From JBEGQX01 sp041180805 (GTDB lineage Bacteria > Planctomycetota > Planctomycetia > Gemmatales > Gemmataceae): a stretch of 21,833 nucleotides of DNA. Below are positions 7,835-14,765 of this stretch, in pieces. The notes beneath the pieces are model-generated. The model was not told the origin of the DNA. It saw only the letters and a list, made by a program, of their open reading frames with translations, and did not search any database. The position numbers and the translations under genes are program-made. The stretch lies in assembly GCA_041180805.1 (NCBI GenBank), contig JBEGQX010000094.1:1-21833 (forward strand), given 5' to 3'. How positions within the stretch are numbered: the stretch's first letter is position 1; each line of letters starts with the position of its first letter.

Positions 7835-8523
7835 GTGCTGTCATGAACAACAATCTACTGGCAGGAATGGATCGTGCCCGCATTGAAAAGCTGGTGCGCG
7901 AGGCGGTTCTGGCCAATCTGGGCGGCGGAAGCTTGAAGCCCGCTGGTGGCCCAAACCCGCTGGTTGTGAATGTTTCCGCCCGCCATGCGCATGTCACCCA
8001 GGAAGATTTGGAAAGGTTGTTCGGCAAGGGCCATCAGCTTAAGTCTTACAAGAGCCTTTATCAGGATGGTTTTTTCGCCGCCGAGGAAACGGTCACGATC
8101 ATCGGGCCCCGTCACCGCATGATCACCAATCTACGCATTCTTGGTCCTTGCCGGGATCACAGTCAGGTCGAGCTTGCCTTTACAGATGCGGTGCAACTGG
8201 GCCTGGATATTCCGGTGCGCAAAAGCGGCGACCATCGCGACAGCCCCGGCTGCTACCTGATGGGCCCCGCCGGAATGATTCACATGGCCAGGGGGGTCAT
8301 TCGCCATGAACGCCATGTCCACATGGGCCCGGCGGATGCCTCTTATTATGGCGTGAAGGATGGAGACAGAATTCACCTGCGCGTGAAAAGTGATTGCGCG
8401 GTGGTGTTTGAGAATCTTCTCTGCAGGGTCGCGGATGCCTCAAAGCTTGAGGTTCACATCGACACCGATGAGGGGAACGCATGCAATTTTCCCCGGGCAA
8501 CCGGGTTTGAACTGTTTCGATGA
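7831..8523 (+). CDS. pduL: PduL-type phosphotransacylase, BMC-targeted
   Basis: A 230-residue PduL enzyme that exchanges CoA and phosphate on an acyl group inside the compartment. Metal-site histidines are seen in SARHAHVT (H52, H54), RHVHM (H162, H164) and the HIDTDEGN motif (H209). The two-barrel PTAC layout and length are normal. The N-terminal extension, residues about 14-33 (ARIEKLVREAVLANLGG), is an amphipathic helix typical of encapsulation peptides. ATG 7831 overlaps the regulator's stop and has AGGAG eight bases upstream; an alternative ATG at 7843 would keep the helix. In PV-type loci its substrate is thought to be lactyl-CoA made by the locus aldehyde dehydrogenase. Confidence 0.93.
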   Translation: MSAVMNNNLLAGMDRARIEKLVREAVLANLGGGSLKPAGGPNPLVVNVSARHAHVTQEDLERLFGKGHQLKSYKSLYQDGFFAAEETVTIIGPRHRMITNLRILGPCRDHSQVELAFTDAVQLGLDIPVRKSGDHRDSPGCYLMGPAGMIHMARGVIRHERHVHMGPADASYYGVKDGDRIHLRVKSDCAVVFENLLCRVADASKLEVHIDTDEGNACNFPRATGFELFR

Positions 8524-8579
8524 AAGCCCGAGCCGCGCGTGACGGCATGGGAATGAATCGGAGATAAGGAGGATGAAAG

Positions 8580-8873
8580 ATGGCTACGAACATGGAAGCC
8601 CTCGGGATGATAGAAACCCGTGGCCTTACCCCGCTGATCGAGGCGAGCGACACCATGCTGAAGGCAGCGAATGTGAAGCTGGTGGGCTGGTCGAAGATTG
8701 GCAGCGGTTTGGTGACCGCGATGGTGGTGGGTGATGTAGCGGCGGTAAAGGCCGCTGTGGATGCAGGCGCGGCTGCTGCCGGCCGGGTGGGCGAAGTGGT
8801 TGGAGTCCAGGTGATTCCAAGGCCGCACGAAGATGTCGGCACACTGATCCCGGAACGCAAGAGTGGCAGCTAA
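8580..8873 (+). CDS. BMC-H shell protein 1
   Basis: A 97-residue single-domain BMC protein (Pfam BMC fold) that assembles as hexamers into the shell facets. It opens with EALGMIETRGLTPLIEASDTMLKAA, has the VKLVGWSKIGSGLVTAMVVGDVAAVKAAVDAG core, and ends VIPRPHEDV, all hallmark segments. The residues IGSG at the usual pore-loop position suggest a narrow, uncharged pore. The gene has a strong AAGGAGG ribosome binding site just upstream and lies 56 bases after pduL. It is followed 28 bases later by a second, diverged BMC-H gene, so both are probably made together at high level. Confidence 0.95.
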   Translation: MATNMEALGMIETRGLTPLIEASDTMLKAANVKLVGWSKIGSGLVTAMVVGDVAAVKAAVDAGAAAAGRVGEVVGVQVIPRPHEDVGTLIPERKSGS

Positions 8874-8901
8874 TACCCAAACCAAGAAGGAGAAAACAAC
8901 C

Positions 8902-9198
8902 ATGGCAACAGTAGCAAATCGTAGTCAGGCCGAAGCCATCGGCATGGTGGAAGTAAAGGGATACATAGCTGCAATCGCGGCTTCCGACGCCATGTGCAAG
9001 GCGGCCAATGTGAATCTTGCAGGTCAGGTGCAGATCGGCAATGCCTTTGTATGCACCTTTGTTCGCGGCGATGTGGGTTCTGTCCGCGCCGCTGTGGATG
9101 CAGGCGCACAGGCCGCCACCGCCAATGGCGAACTTGTCAGCGCGCATGTGATTCCAAGGCCGGAGAAAGATGTCCTGGACTTCTTCCTGGGCAAGTAA
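8902..9198 (+). CDS. BMC-H shell protein 2
   Basis: A 98-residue single-domain BMC shell protein, a tandem paralogue of the one before it. It shows EAIGMVEVKGYIAAIAASDAM, a core with VQIGNAFVCTFVRGDVGSVRAAVDAG, and the closing VIPRPEKDV. The pore segment reads IGNA rather than IGSG, so its permeability probably differs. An upstream in-frame ATG at 8863 overlaps the preceding gene. ATG 8902, with AAGAAGGAG before it, gives the conserved N-terminus and is preferred. C-terminal sequence DFFLGK is short, leaving no room for an extra domain. Confidence 0.95.
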   Translation: MATVANRSQAEAIGMVEVKGYIAAIAASDAMCKAANVNLAGQVQIGNAFVCTFVRGDVGSVRAAVDAGAQAATANGELVSAHVIPRPEKDVLDFFLGK

Positions 9199-9210
9199 GC
9201 GGAGGCTTGC

Positions 9211-10395
9211 ATGAAGATTCTGGTTGCCAACCTGGGTTCCACCAGCTTCAAGTATCGCCTTTTTGACATGGAAGGCGAGAAACTGCTGGCAAGGGGTGGT
9301 GTCGAGAGAATCGGCGCCGATGTTTCCCCCTGCTTTGTGGAATCGAATGGCAGCAGGGAAGATGCCCAGCTTCAGGCGAAGGATCATGCGGCGGCGGTCA
9401 GGCTTTGCCTGGACCAATTGTCGGCGCGTGGCTGCCTGAAAGACGCATCCGAACTGGCGGCGATCGGCTTCAAGGCGGTGCATGCCAAGGGTGTCACGGG
9501 GGCGCAGCGGGTCGATTCCCGCGTGCTGGATGCAATGCAGGCGTATGCCGATGTTGCCCCGGCGCACAACCCGCCCTACATCCAGGCGATGCGTCTGCTT
9601 GCCGAGAAGCTTCCTCAGATACCTCTGGTGGCTGCGTTTGAGACGGGTTTCCACGAGACGATCAGCGACGCCGAGCGTTTTTATGCCGTTCCCTACGAAT
9701 GGATTGAAAAGCATGGTGTGAAGCGCTGGGGTTTTCATGGAGCCAGCCATCGTTACATAGCGCAGCGCAGTGCCCAGCTTCTTGGTCGTGATGATGCCCG
9801 CGTGATTTCCTGCCACCTGGGTGGCTCGAATTCGCTGTGTGCCATCAAGGCTGGAAAGTCCATGGCGAACAGCCTGGGTATGAGCCCTCAGACCGGCCTT
9901 CCCCACAACAATCGCGTTGGCGACTTTGATCCCTTCGCGTTGCCCGTGCTGCTTCGTGAAACAGGCAAATCGCTCGAGAAGATTCTCGACGAGCTTGCCA
10001 ACCACAGCGGACTGATGGGTATTTCCGGTGGGAAGAAGGATATGCGCGACATCGAACAGGCCGCCCAGGCCGGCGATGCAAAGTCGAAGCTGGCGCTGGA
10101 TATGTTCATAGCATCGGTGCGTCATTACATGGGCGCCTATATGGTGCTTCTGGGCGGTGTTGACGCGGTCGTGTTCACTGGTGGCATCGGCGAGAATTCC
10201 TCGGTCATGCGCCAGGGCATATGCTCCAACCTTGGTTGGTTCGGTGTCGAGCTGGACCAGGAAAAGAATCAAAAGGCGAAGGGTGAGATGCCCATCCATG
10301 GAAATGGAAGCCGGGTTCAGCTTTGGATCATGCCAACCAACGAAGAGATCATAGTGGCGCGGCAGGCGCGTGACCTGCTGGCAACCAAAAAGTAA
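9211..10395 (+). CDS. ackA: Acetate kinase-family acyl kinase with altered active site
   Basis: A 394-residue member of the ASKHA acetate/propionate kinase family, expected to convert the acyl-phosphate from PduL to the free acid with formation of ATP. The N-terminal ANLGSTSFKY keeps the nucleotide-site Asn, Ser and Lys, and WGFHGASHRYI and VFTGGIGENSSVMR are typical. Compared with characterised acetate kinases, the motif GHRVVHGG reads GFKAVHAKG (K88 where the substrate arginine sits) and FDTAFH reads FETGFH (E144 where the catalytic aspartate sits); GTRSGDIDP reads NNRVGDFDP. These changes suggest a larger or different substrate, plausibly lactyl-phosphate. It starts 12 bases after the BMC-H gene, in the operon. 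Confidence 0.88.
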   Translation: MKILVANLGSTSFKYRLFDMEGEKLLARGGVERIGADVSPCFVESNGSREDAQLQAKDHAAAVRLCLDQLSARGCLKDASELAAIGFKAVHAKGVTGAQRVDSRVLDAMQAYADVAPAHNPPYIQAMRLLAEKLPQIPLVAAFETGFHETISDAERFYAVPYEWIEKHGVKRWGFHGASHRYIAQRSAQLLGRDDARVISCHLGGSNSLCAIKAGKSMANSLGMSPQTGLPHNNRVGDFDPFALPVLLRETGKSLEKILDELANHSGLMGISGGKKDMRDIEQAAQAGDAKSKLALDMFIASVRHYMGAYMVLLGGVDAVVFTGGIGENSSVMRQGICSNLGWFGVELDQEKNQKAKGEMPIHGNGSRVQLWIMPTNEEIIVARQARDLLATKK

Positions 10396-10406
10396 GGAGT
10401 TGTTCC

Positions 10407-10640
10407 ATGAATGTGAAAATTACTTATTGCACTTCCTGAGGCTACCGTAATTTTTCCGCCAGTTTGGCGGGAGCAATTGCGAGCCAGTATGGCGACAAGG
10501 TTAGTGTTGAGCAGGAGAGGGGTTCTGGCGGCATTTTTGATGTCGAGATTAATGGCGAGAAGGTCTTCAGCAAGTGGGATGCAAACCGCTTCCCCGATAA
10601 CAAGGAGATTCTTTCCGCCATCGCTTCCAGGATGAAGTAA
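10407..10640 (+). CDS. SelW-like (Rdx family) selenoprotein, TGA read as selenocysteine
   Basis: The frame from ATG 10407 to TAA 10640 is 77 codons and is broken only by TGA at 10437-10439, codon 11, in the context C8-T-S-U11. Read as Sec, the N-terminus is VKITYCTSUGYRN, the CxxU redox loop after the first strand of the SelW/SelT/SelH thioredoxin-like family. Downstream, VSVEQERGSGGIFDVEINGE followed by KVFSKWDANRFPDNKEI fits that family, as does the 77-residue length. AAGGAG lies seven bases before the ATG. The gene sits 11 bases after ackA and 10 before a BMC-P gene with no gap, so it is an integral operon member. Its job is probably thiol redox or peroxide chemistry. If TGA is a stop, it is only a 10-residue remnant, which the conserved downstream frame argues against. 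Confidence 0.85.
10454..10472 (+). promoter_or_regulatory. Bacterial SECIS-like hairpin for the selenoprotein
   Basis: TTCCGCC (10454-10460) pairs with GGCGGGA (10466-10472): seven pairs, one of them U-G, enclosing the loop AGUUU. The loop has G as its second base, and that G lies 22 bases past the TGA at 10437-10439. Published bacterial SECIS models require a short stem whose apical loop has a G in its first two positions, some 16-37 bases after the UGA, so the geometry fits. The hairpin is inside the coding frame, as is normal in bacteria. Confidence 0.7.
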
Positions 10641-10650
10641 AGGAGCAGTC

Positions 10651-10977
10651 ATGTTCGTGGCCAGGGTCACAGGCTCGGTGGTATCCACCCAAAAGGTGGC
10701 AACGATGAAGGGGCATAAGCTCCTCATCGTGGAACCTTTGCGTGTCGACCCTGCCAACCGTGGCAAGCTGGTCGGCACGGGCCGCAGTTTTGTCGTGGTG
10801 GACACCGTGGGATCAGGACAGGGAGAGATGGTGTTGATTGTCCAGGGTAGCAGCGCCCGGCTAACCCCGGAGACCGAGAAGCTGCCCGTGGATGCAACCA
10901 TTATTGGCATCGTTGACAGCGTCATGGTCGAGAACAAGACCATCTTCAAGGCAAACTCGGAAAACCAGGATAGTTGA
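10651..10977 (+). CDS. BMC-P pentameric shell vertex protein 1
   Basis: A 108-residue EutN/CcmL-type protein, which forms pentamers that cap the shell vertices. Signature parts are an N-terminal VARVTGSVVSTQKVATMKGHKLLIVEPL, a central FVVVDTVGSGQGEMVLIVQGSSAR and a closing DATIIGIVDSV. The length is slightly above average, with a short C-terminal tail (residues about 97-108). AAAGGAG precedes the ATG. It is the first of three BMC-P genes in the operon, and none of the three is identical to another, so vertices may be mixed. Confidence 0.94.
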   Translation: MFVARVTGSVVSTQKVATMKGHKLLIVEPLRVDPANRGKLVGTGRSFVVVDTVGSGQGEMVLIVQGSSARLTPETEKLPVDATIIGIVDSVMVENKTIFKANSENQDS

Positions 10978-10990
10978 AGGGAAATAAGCC

Positions 10991-12409
10991 ATGCAAGTGA
11001 CGGATGAACTTGTACGCAGCGTGGTAAAGCAGGTTTTGGCACAAATTCATACCCCGGCAGCACAGGTTGCCAGGCCAGCCTCCGGAGCTGATGGCGTATT
11101 CGCCGATGCCGATGGCGCCGTGGCGGCAGCCTACGCGGCGCAAAGGGAGTTCGAAAGACGCGGGCTGGAAGATCGCCGCAAGGCACTGGCTTGCATCCGT
11201 AAGATCTGCCTTGAACGCGCCGAGGAGCTTGGTCGCGAAGAATTCGATGAGACCAAAATCGGCAGGCTTCCCCACAAGATCGAAAAGCTTAAGCTGATTG
11301 CGGATCGCATTCCGGGCGTCGAGTTTTTGAAGACCGAGGCCTTCAGCGGCGAGAACGGAATTACCCTGCAGGAATATGCCCCTTTTGGTGTCATAGGCGC
11401 CATCACCCCTGTCACGCATTCGCTGCCAACACTTGCATGCAATGCCATCAACATGCTGGCATCCGGCAACAGCCTGGTGGTTAATGCGCACCCTTCCGGT
11501 GTTCGCATTGCCTGCAAGGGGGTAAAGCTTTTCAACCAGGCCATTCGCGCCGCCATCGGCATTGACAACCTGATCACCATCATTGAAAAGCCAACTTTGG
11601 AAAGCGCCCAGGCAATCTTTGATCACAAGGATGTTCGCATGCTTTGTGTCACTGGTGGCCCCGCTGTGGGTCGTGCGGCACTGCGCAGCCCCAAGCGTGC
11701 CATTGTGGCCGGCCCGGGAAATCCCCCCGTGGTGGTCGATGAGACAGCAGACCTGGCAAATGCAGCGCGCAGCATCATCGCGGGTGCGGCTTACGATAAC
11801 AACCTGCTCTGTATTGGCGAGAAGGAAGTTTTCGCGGTCGCCTCCATCTTCGATGAATTGATGGAAACGATGAAGTCCTTCAAGGCCCACAAGCTGGACG
11901 CGAAGCAGGTCGATGCCCTGACCAAAATCGCATTCGTTCCATCGGAAGACAAAAAGTACATGGTGCCTGCCAAGGAGCTGATCGGGCAGGATGCGGCATT
12001 CCTGGCTTCCAAGATAGGTCTGGATATCCCCAAAGATACCGAGTTGCTCTACGGGGAAACGGATGAATCCAACCCCTTTGTGCCCACCGAGCAGATGATG
12101 ACCTTTGTTCCATTCGTTCGAGTAAGCGATGTCGACAAGGCCATTGAAATGGCGAAGAAGCACGAGCATGGCTATCGCCATACCAGCATTATTCACTCAC
12201 GCAACATTGAAACCATCACCCGCATGGGCCGCGAGATGGACACGACCCTGTATATCCAGAATGGTGCCAGTGTGGCCGGCCTTGGTAGTGGTGGCGAAGG
12301 GTATTTAAGCTTCAGCATCGCGACCCCCACCGGCGAGGGTGTTACCACACCGCTTACATTCACCCGTCAAAGGCGATCCACCACCGTGGGTGCCATGCGT
12401 GTGATCTAA
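10991..12409 (+). CDS. CoA-acylating aldehyde dehydrogenase (PduP/EutE-like), signature BMC enzyme
   Basis: A 472-residue aldehyde dehydrogenase that would oxidise lactaldehyde with NAD and CoA to lactyl-CoA. The Rossmann and catalytic parts are recognisable: ITPVTHSLPTLACNAINML near 137-155, MLCVTGGPAVGRAALRS around 217-234, and NNLLCIGEK with the catalytic cysteine C274. As in EutE/PduP, the usual general-base glutamate motif of non-acylating enzymes is not apparent. Residues 3-17 (VTDELVRSVVKQVLAQI) form an amphipathic helix separated by a proline/alanine-rich linker, the classic encapsulation peptide. It is encoded 13 bases after a BMC-P gene, with GAAGGG as ribosome binding site. It is closest in layout to the PV-type BMC dehydrogenases. 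Confidence 0.93.
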   Translation: MQVTDELVRSVVKQVLAQIHTPAAQVARPASGADGVFADADGAVAAAYAAQREFERRGLEDRRKALACIRKICLERAEELGREEFDETKIGRLPHKIEKLKLIADRIPGVEFLKTEAFSGENGITLQEYAPFGVIGAITPVTHSLPTLACNAINMLASGNSLVVNAHPSGVRIACKGVKLFNQAIRAAIGIDNLITIIEKPTLESAQAIFDHKDVRMLCVTGGPAVGRAALRSPKRAIVAGPGNPPVVVDETADLANAARSIIAGAAYDNNLLCIGEKEVFAVASIFDELMETMKSFKAHKLDAKQVDALTKIAFVPSEDKKYMVPAKELIGQDAAFLASKIGLDIPKDTELLYGETDESNPFVPTEQMMTFVPFVRVSDVDKAIEMAKKHEHGYRHTSIIHSRNIETITRMGREMDTTLYIQNGASVAGLGSGGEGYLSFSIATPTGEGVTTPLTFTRQRRSTTVGAMRVI

Positions 12410-12421
12410 GGGGAGACTCGA

Positions 12422-12676
12422 ATGCTGACTGGCAGGGTTTTGGGAACAGCGACCTCCACCGTGAAGCATGAAAGCCTGAAGGGCTGGAAGCTTGCCGTTG
12501 TTCAACCCCTGCAGATGGATGGAAAACCTGATGGCGAGCCGGTGCTGGCCATTGATCACCTTGGGGCTGCGGCAGGCTCTGATGTCCTGCTGACCAGCGA
12601 GGGTGGCGCGGTGCGTGACATCATGAAGCGCAAGGATTCACCGGTACGCTGGATGGTCATGGGGATATGTGATTGA
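12422..12676 (+). CDS. BMC-P pentameric shell vertex protein 2
   Basis: An 84-residue EutN/CcmL-type vertex protein, the shortest of the three and closest to the minimal family length. It shows TGRVLGTATSTVKHESLKGW, then KLAVVQPLQ, AIDHLGAAAGSDVLLTSEGG and the final VMGICD. GGGGAG precedes the ATG. Its TGA (12674-12676) overlaps the ATG of the next gene by one base, indicating tight coupling with the RpiB-like gene. Confidence 0.94.
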   Translation: MLTGRVLGTATSTVKHESLKGWKLAVVQPLQMDGKPDGEPVLAIDHLGAAAGSDVLLTSEGGAVRDIMKRKDSPVRWMVMGICD

Positions 12677-13266
12677 TGGGTACGGAAGGCGGAACATGGC
12701 AGAAGTCGGTATTAACCCTGGTCGACGTGCAAAGGCTTGCAGGCCGGCACGAACTGGCCATAGGGCCGAAGGTTGTCATTACTCCGCTGGCGCTCGAGGA
12801 AATACGGAGGTTGGGTCTCACGCTTTCCCGGCAGGAATCGTCCCCCGTGCTGTCGTCGGCGCTGGGTGTGGGTCAAGACCGGGCATATGCCGAGGTTCAA
12901 TCCGCCCTGATGGCCATGGCAAGGGATGGCATTCTTTTCCAACCCCTTGGCAGGCCAGAACCAGCCTTGCAACTGGCAAACCAGTGTGGCGCGAGGATTG
13001 CAAGGGGCGAATGGCAGCGTGCGGTACTGTTTTCCTCGGAACCGGAACTCGCCGCATGTGCCGCGAACAAGCTACCCGGTTTGCGTGCCGCAAGTGTGGT
13101 GAACATGGCACAGGCCAGGCGCGCGTTTGCGACACTGGTGCCCAACTTGCTGGTGATGGAGATGCCCGGAAGGACATTCTTCGAGGCCAGGCAGGTGTTG
13201 CAACTGGTTGCCAGCAGGCCGCAGTCAAAGGTACCCGAGTTGGAGAAAATTGATGCGCGTGGCTGA
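12676..13266 (+). CDS. BMC-operon protein with degenerate RpiB/LacA-like domain
   Basis: A 196-residue protein. The N-terminal 55 residues end in VITPLALEEIRRLGLTLSR, a segment shape also found in several BMC-associated proteins. Residues about 95-175 resemble the ribose-5-phosphate isomerase B/LacAB fold: GARIARGEWQRAVLF, then AACAANKLPGLRAASVVNMA, then VMEMPG. In RpiB the loop after the second strand holds the catalytic cysteine in a CGTGIG motif; here it reads FSSEPEL, so isomerase activity is unlikely. It may be a structural, cargo-binding or regulatory protein. It overlaps the previous gene by one base and the next shell gene by 14 bases. A TTG at 12673 is an alternative start. A long open frame in another register is considered a shadow of this gene. 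Confidence 0.65.
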   Translation: MGTEGGTWQKSVLTLVDVQRLAGRHELAIGPKVVITPLALEEIRRLGLTLSRQESSPVLSSALGVGQDRAYAEVQSALMAMARDGILFQPLGRPEPALQLANQCGARIARGEWQRAVLFSSEPELAACAANKLPGLRAASVVNMAQARRAFATLVPNLLVMEMPGRTFFEARQVLQLVASRPQSKVPELEKIDARG

Positions 13267-13540
13267 GGTGATAGGAACAGTGACTTTGTCGCGTGTGCAT
13301 CCGCTGCTGGTGGGTGCCCGTTGGATTGTCGGGGTTCCCTGCAGCGCGAAGGCCCTTGCGGACGATAACAAGGGTGATGGTGAAGACTTGGTGATTTATG
13401 ACTCGCTTGGTGCGGGTCTTGGCAGCAAGGTGGGATTCAGCGAGGGTGGCGAGGCGGCGGCTCCCTTTCATCCCAAAAAGGTTCCCGTGGATGCCTATGC
13501 CGCGCTTTTGATCGACAGACTTGATATTTCGCTTTCTTAA
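13253..13540 (+). CDS. BMC-P pentameric shell vertex protein 3
   Basis: A 95-residue EutN/CcmL-type vertex protein. It has VAEVIGTVTLSRVHPLLVGARWI, a central LVIYDSLGAGLGSKVGFSEG and a terminal PVDAYAALLIDRLDI, and is the most diverged of the three. ATG 13253 lies inside the end of the RpiB-like gene (14-base overlap) and has GGAG at the right distance; an upstream TTG would add 15 residues with no BMC-P match. The overlap suggests translational coupling. Confidence 0.92.
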   Translation: MRVAEVIGTVTLSRVHPLLVGARWIVGVPCSAKALADDNKGDGEDLVIYDSLGAGLGSKVGFSEGGEAAAPFHPKKVPVDAYAALLIDRLDISLS

Positions 13541-13564
13541 AGTGTGAATTGGAGAGACAACGAA

Positions 13565-14428
13565 ATGTATACCAACGAGTACAAACTGAAGGAATTCATC
13601 TGCGAGATCGGCCGACGGGTTTACAACCGTGGCTTTGCCGCCGCCAATGATGGCAATATCTCCATTCGCCTGAATGATCGTGAATTGCTTTGTACCCCCA
13701 CCATGGTTTCCAAGGGCTACATGAAGCCCGAGGATATCTGCAAGGTGGATTACGATGGCAAGCAGATTTCCGGCATTCGCAAGCGTTCCAGCGAAATTCT
13801 TCTGCATCTTTCCGTGTACAGGGAAAGGCCGGATGTCAATGGTGTGGTGCATTGTCATCCGCCCCATGCGACCGCCTTTGCGGTTGCCCATGAACCCATT
13901 CCCAAGGCCATTCTTCCCGAGGTGGAAGTGTTCCTCGGCGAGGTACCGACCGCGGTGTATGAGACACCCGGTGGCCAGAAGTTTGCCGATACCATCAAGC
14001 CCTACCTGAAGGATTGCAATACCATCCTTCTGGCGAACCACGGCACCATCACCTTCGGTCCTGACTTGGAAAAGGCCTACTTCAATACCGAGATCATCGA
14101 TTCCTATTGCCGTATTCTTTTGCTTGCCCGCCAGCTTGGCCGCGTGCATTACTTCAGCGAAAAGGAAACCGCAGAGCTTCTGGAACTCAAGAAGAAGCTT
14201 GGTTATGACGATGTCCGTTTTAACAACAAGAGTTGCACCCTGCGCGGCGAGAACTGCTTCAATGAGAATTATGGCAAGTTCAATCCGGAGCATGTTGCCT
14301 TCCCACTGGAAGAACAGGATGCCTGGAGTAAGCCACAGGCGGGCGTTTCCCAAAATGTGGATGTGGATGCCCTGGTCAAGAAGATCACCGACCAGGTGAT
14401 GGCGGCATTGAAGGGTTCGGCGGCGTAA
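13565..14428 (+). CDS. Class II aldolase (fuculose/rhamnulose-1-phosphate type), BMC-targeted
   Basis: A 287-residue zinc aldolase of the AraD/FucA family, expected to cleave L-fuculose-1-phosphate or L-rhamnulose-1-phosphate to DHAP and L-lactaldehyde. Zinc-site residues are H96 and H98 in GVVHCHPPHATAF and H159 in ANHGTITFG; E77 in SSEILLHL is the probable catalytic acid. The catalytic domain ends near residue 215. A linker and the helix VDALVKKITDQVMAALKG follow at the extreme C-terminus, an encapsulation peptide. ATG 13565 is chosen because GGAGAGAC lies just upstream; a GTG at 13544 is less likely. This enzyme distinguishes PV-type loci from ethanolamine or propanediol BMCs. Confidence 0.92.
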   Translation: MYTNEYKLKEFICEIGRRVYNRGFAAANDGNISIRLNDRELLCTPTMVSKGYMKPEDICKVDYDGKQISGIRKRSSEILLHLSVYRERPDVNGVVHCHPPHATAFAVAHEPIPKAILPEVEVFLGEVPTAVYETPGGQKFADTIKPYLKDCNTILLANHGTITFGPDLEKAYFNTEIIDSYCRILLLARQLGRVHYFSEKETAELLELKKKLGYDDVRFNNKSCTLRGENCFNENYGKFNPEHVAFPLEEQDAWSKPQAGVSQNVDVDALVKKITDQVMAALKGSAA

Positions 14429-14462
14429 TTGCCCTTACCTTTTTCCCTACCAGGATGGTTCC

Positions 14463-14747
14463 ATGTTTAGTTTCCGCAAGGACAAGGTTGGCTTTTTCTC
14501 GGCGCTTGCCCTTTCGATCATCGCCACGGGCACACTGGTTGCCACGCTTGTACTTTTGTTCATGGGTATCTATCAGGGTAACTGGGAATATTACAGTGTT
14601 TCCATGAAGATCGTGCTGGGTGTTTCCTGGCTGGTCTGCATTGCAATTGTCTGGGTTCGTGTGGGCATTTACGACCGCCAGCGTATTCGCAACAGGAAGG
14701 CTGCCGCATCCGGTGCGTTGGACAATGCCACGCAAGAGAACAAATAG
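14463..14747 (+). CDS. Small two-helix membrane protein in BMC operon
   Basis: A 94-residue protein of unknown family. Two hydrophobic segments are clear: about residues 11-36 (FFSALALSIIATGTLVATLV then LLFMGI) and about 51-69 (VLGVSWLVCIAIVWVRVGI). The N-terminus is basic and the last 25 residues are polar and basic. The positive-inside rule favours both ends in the cytosol. AGGATGG provides a ribosome binding site. It lies between the class II aldolase and the LDH-like gene. It could be a transport accessory, or could tether or position the compartment at the membrane; neither is shown. Confidence 0.7.
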   Translation: MFSFRKDKVGFFSALALSIIATGTLVATLVLLFMGIYQGNWEYYSVSMKIVLGVSWLVCIAIVWVRVGIYDRQRIRNRKAAASGALDNATQENK

Positions 14748-14765
14748 CATCGCAGGAGTGGTTTC

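Noticed and set aside
8626..10299. 557-codon open frame on the minus strand over the BMC-H and kinase genes
   Set aside because: It is antisense to three clearly identified genes, has a histidine- and arginine-rich translation, and no ribosome binding site. A composition artefact.
10407..10439. A simple 10-residue leader peptide ending at TGA 10437
   Set aside because: The frame continues open for 66 more codons with SelW-like features and a SECIS-like hairpin, so a selenocysteine codon explains it better.
10946..12196. 416-codon minus-strand open frame over the aldehyde dehydrogenase
   Set aside because: Antisense shadow of a well-supported enzyme; no family resemblance.
12669..13253. Long open frame in another register over the RpiB-like gene
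   Set aside because: Its translation is basic and cysteine-rich without family match, while the 12676-13266 frame has fold similarity and coupled start and stop overlaps. It is a shadow of high-GC codon use.
12818..14353. 511-codon minus-strand open frame over BMC-P3 and the class II aldolase
   Set aside because: Antisense shadow; its N-terminal and C-terminal parts have unlike composition, and the plus-strand genes are certain.
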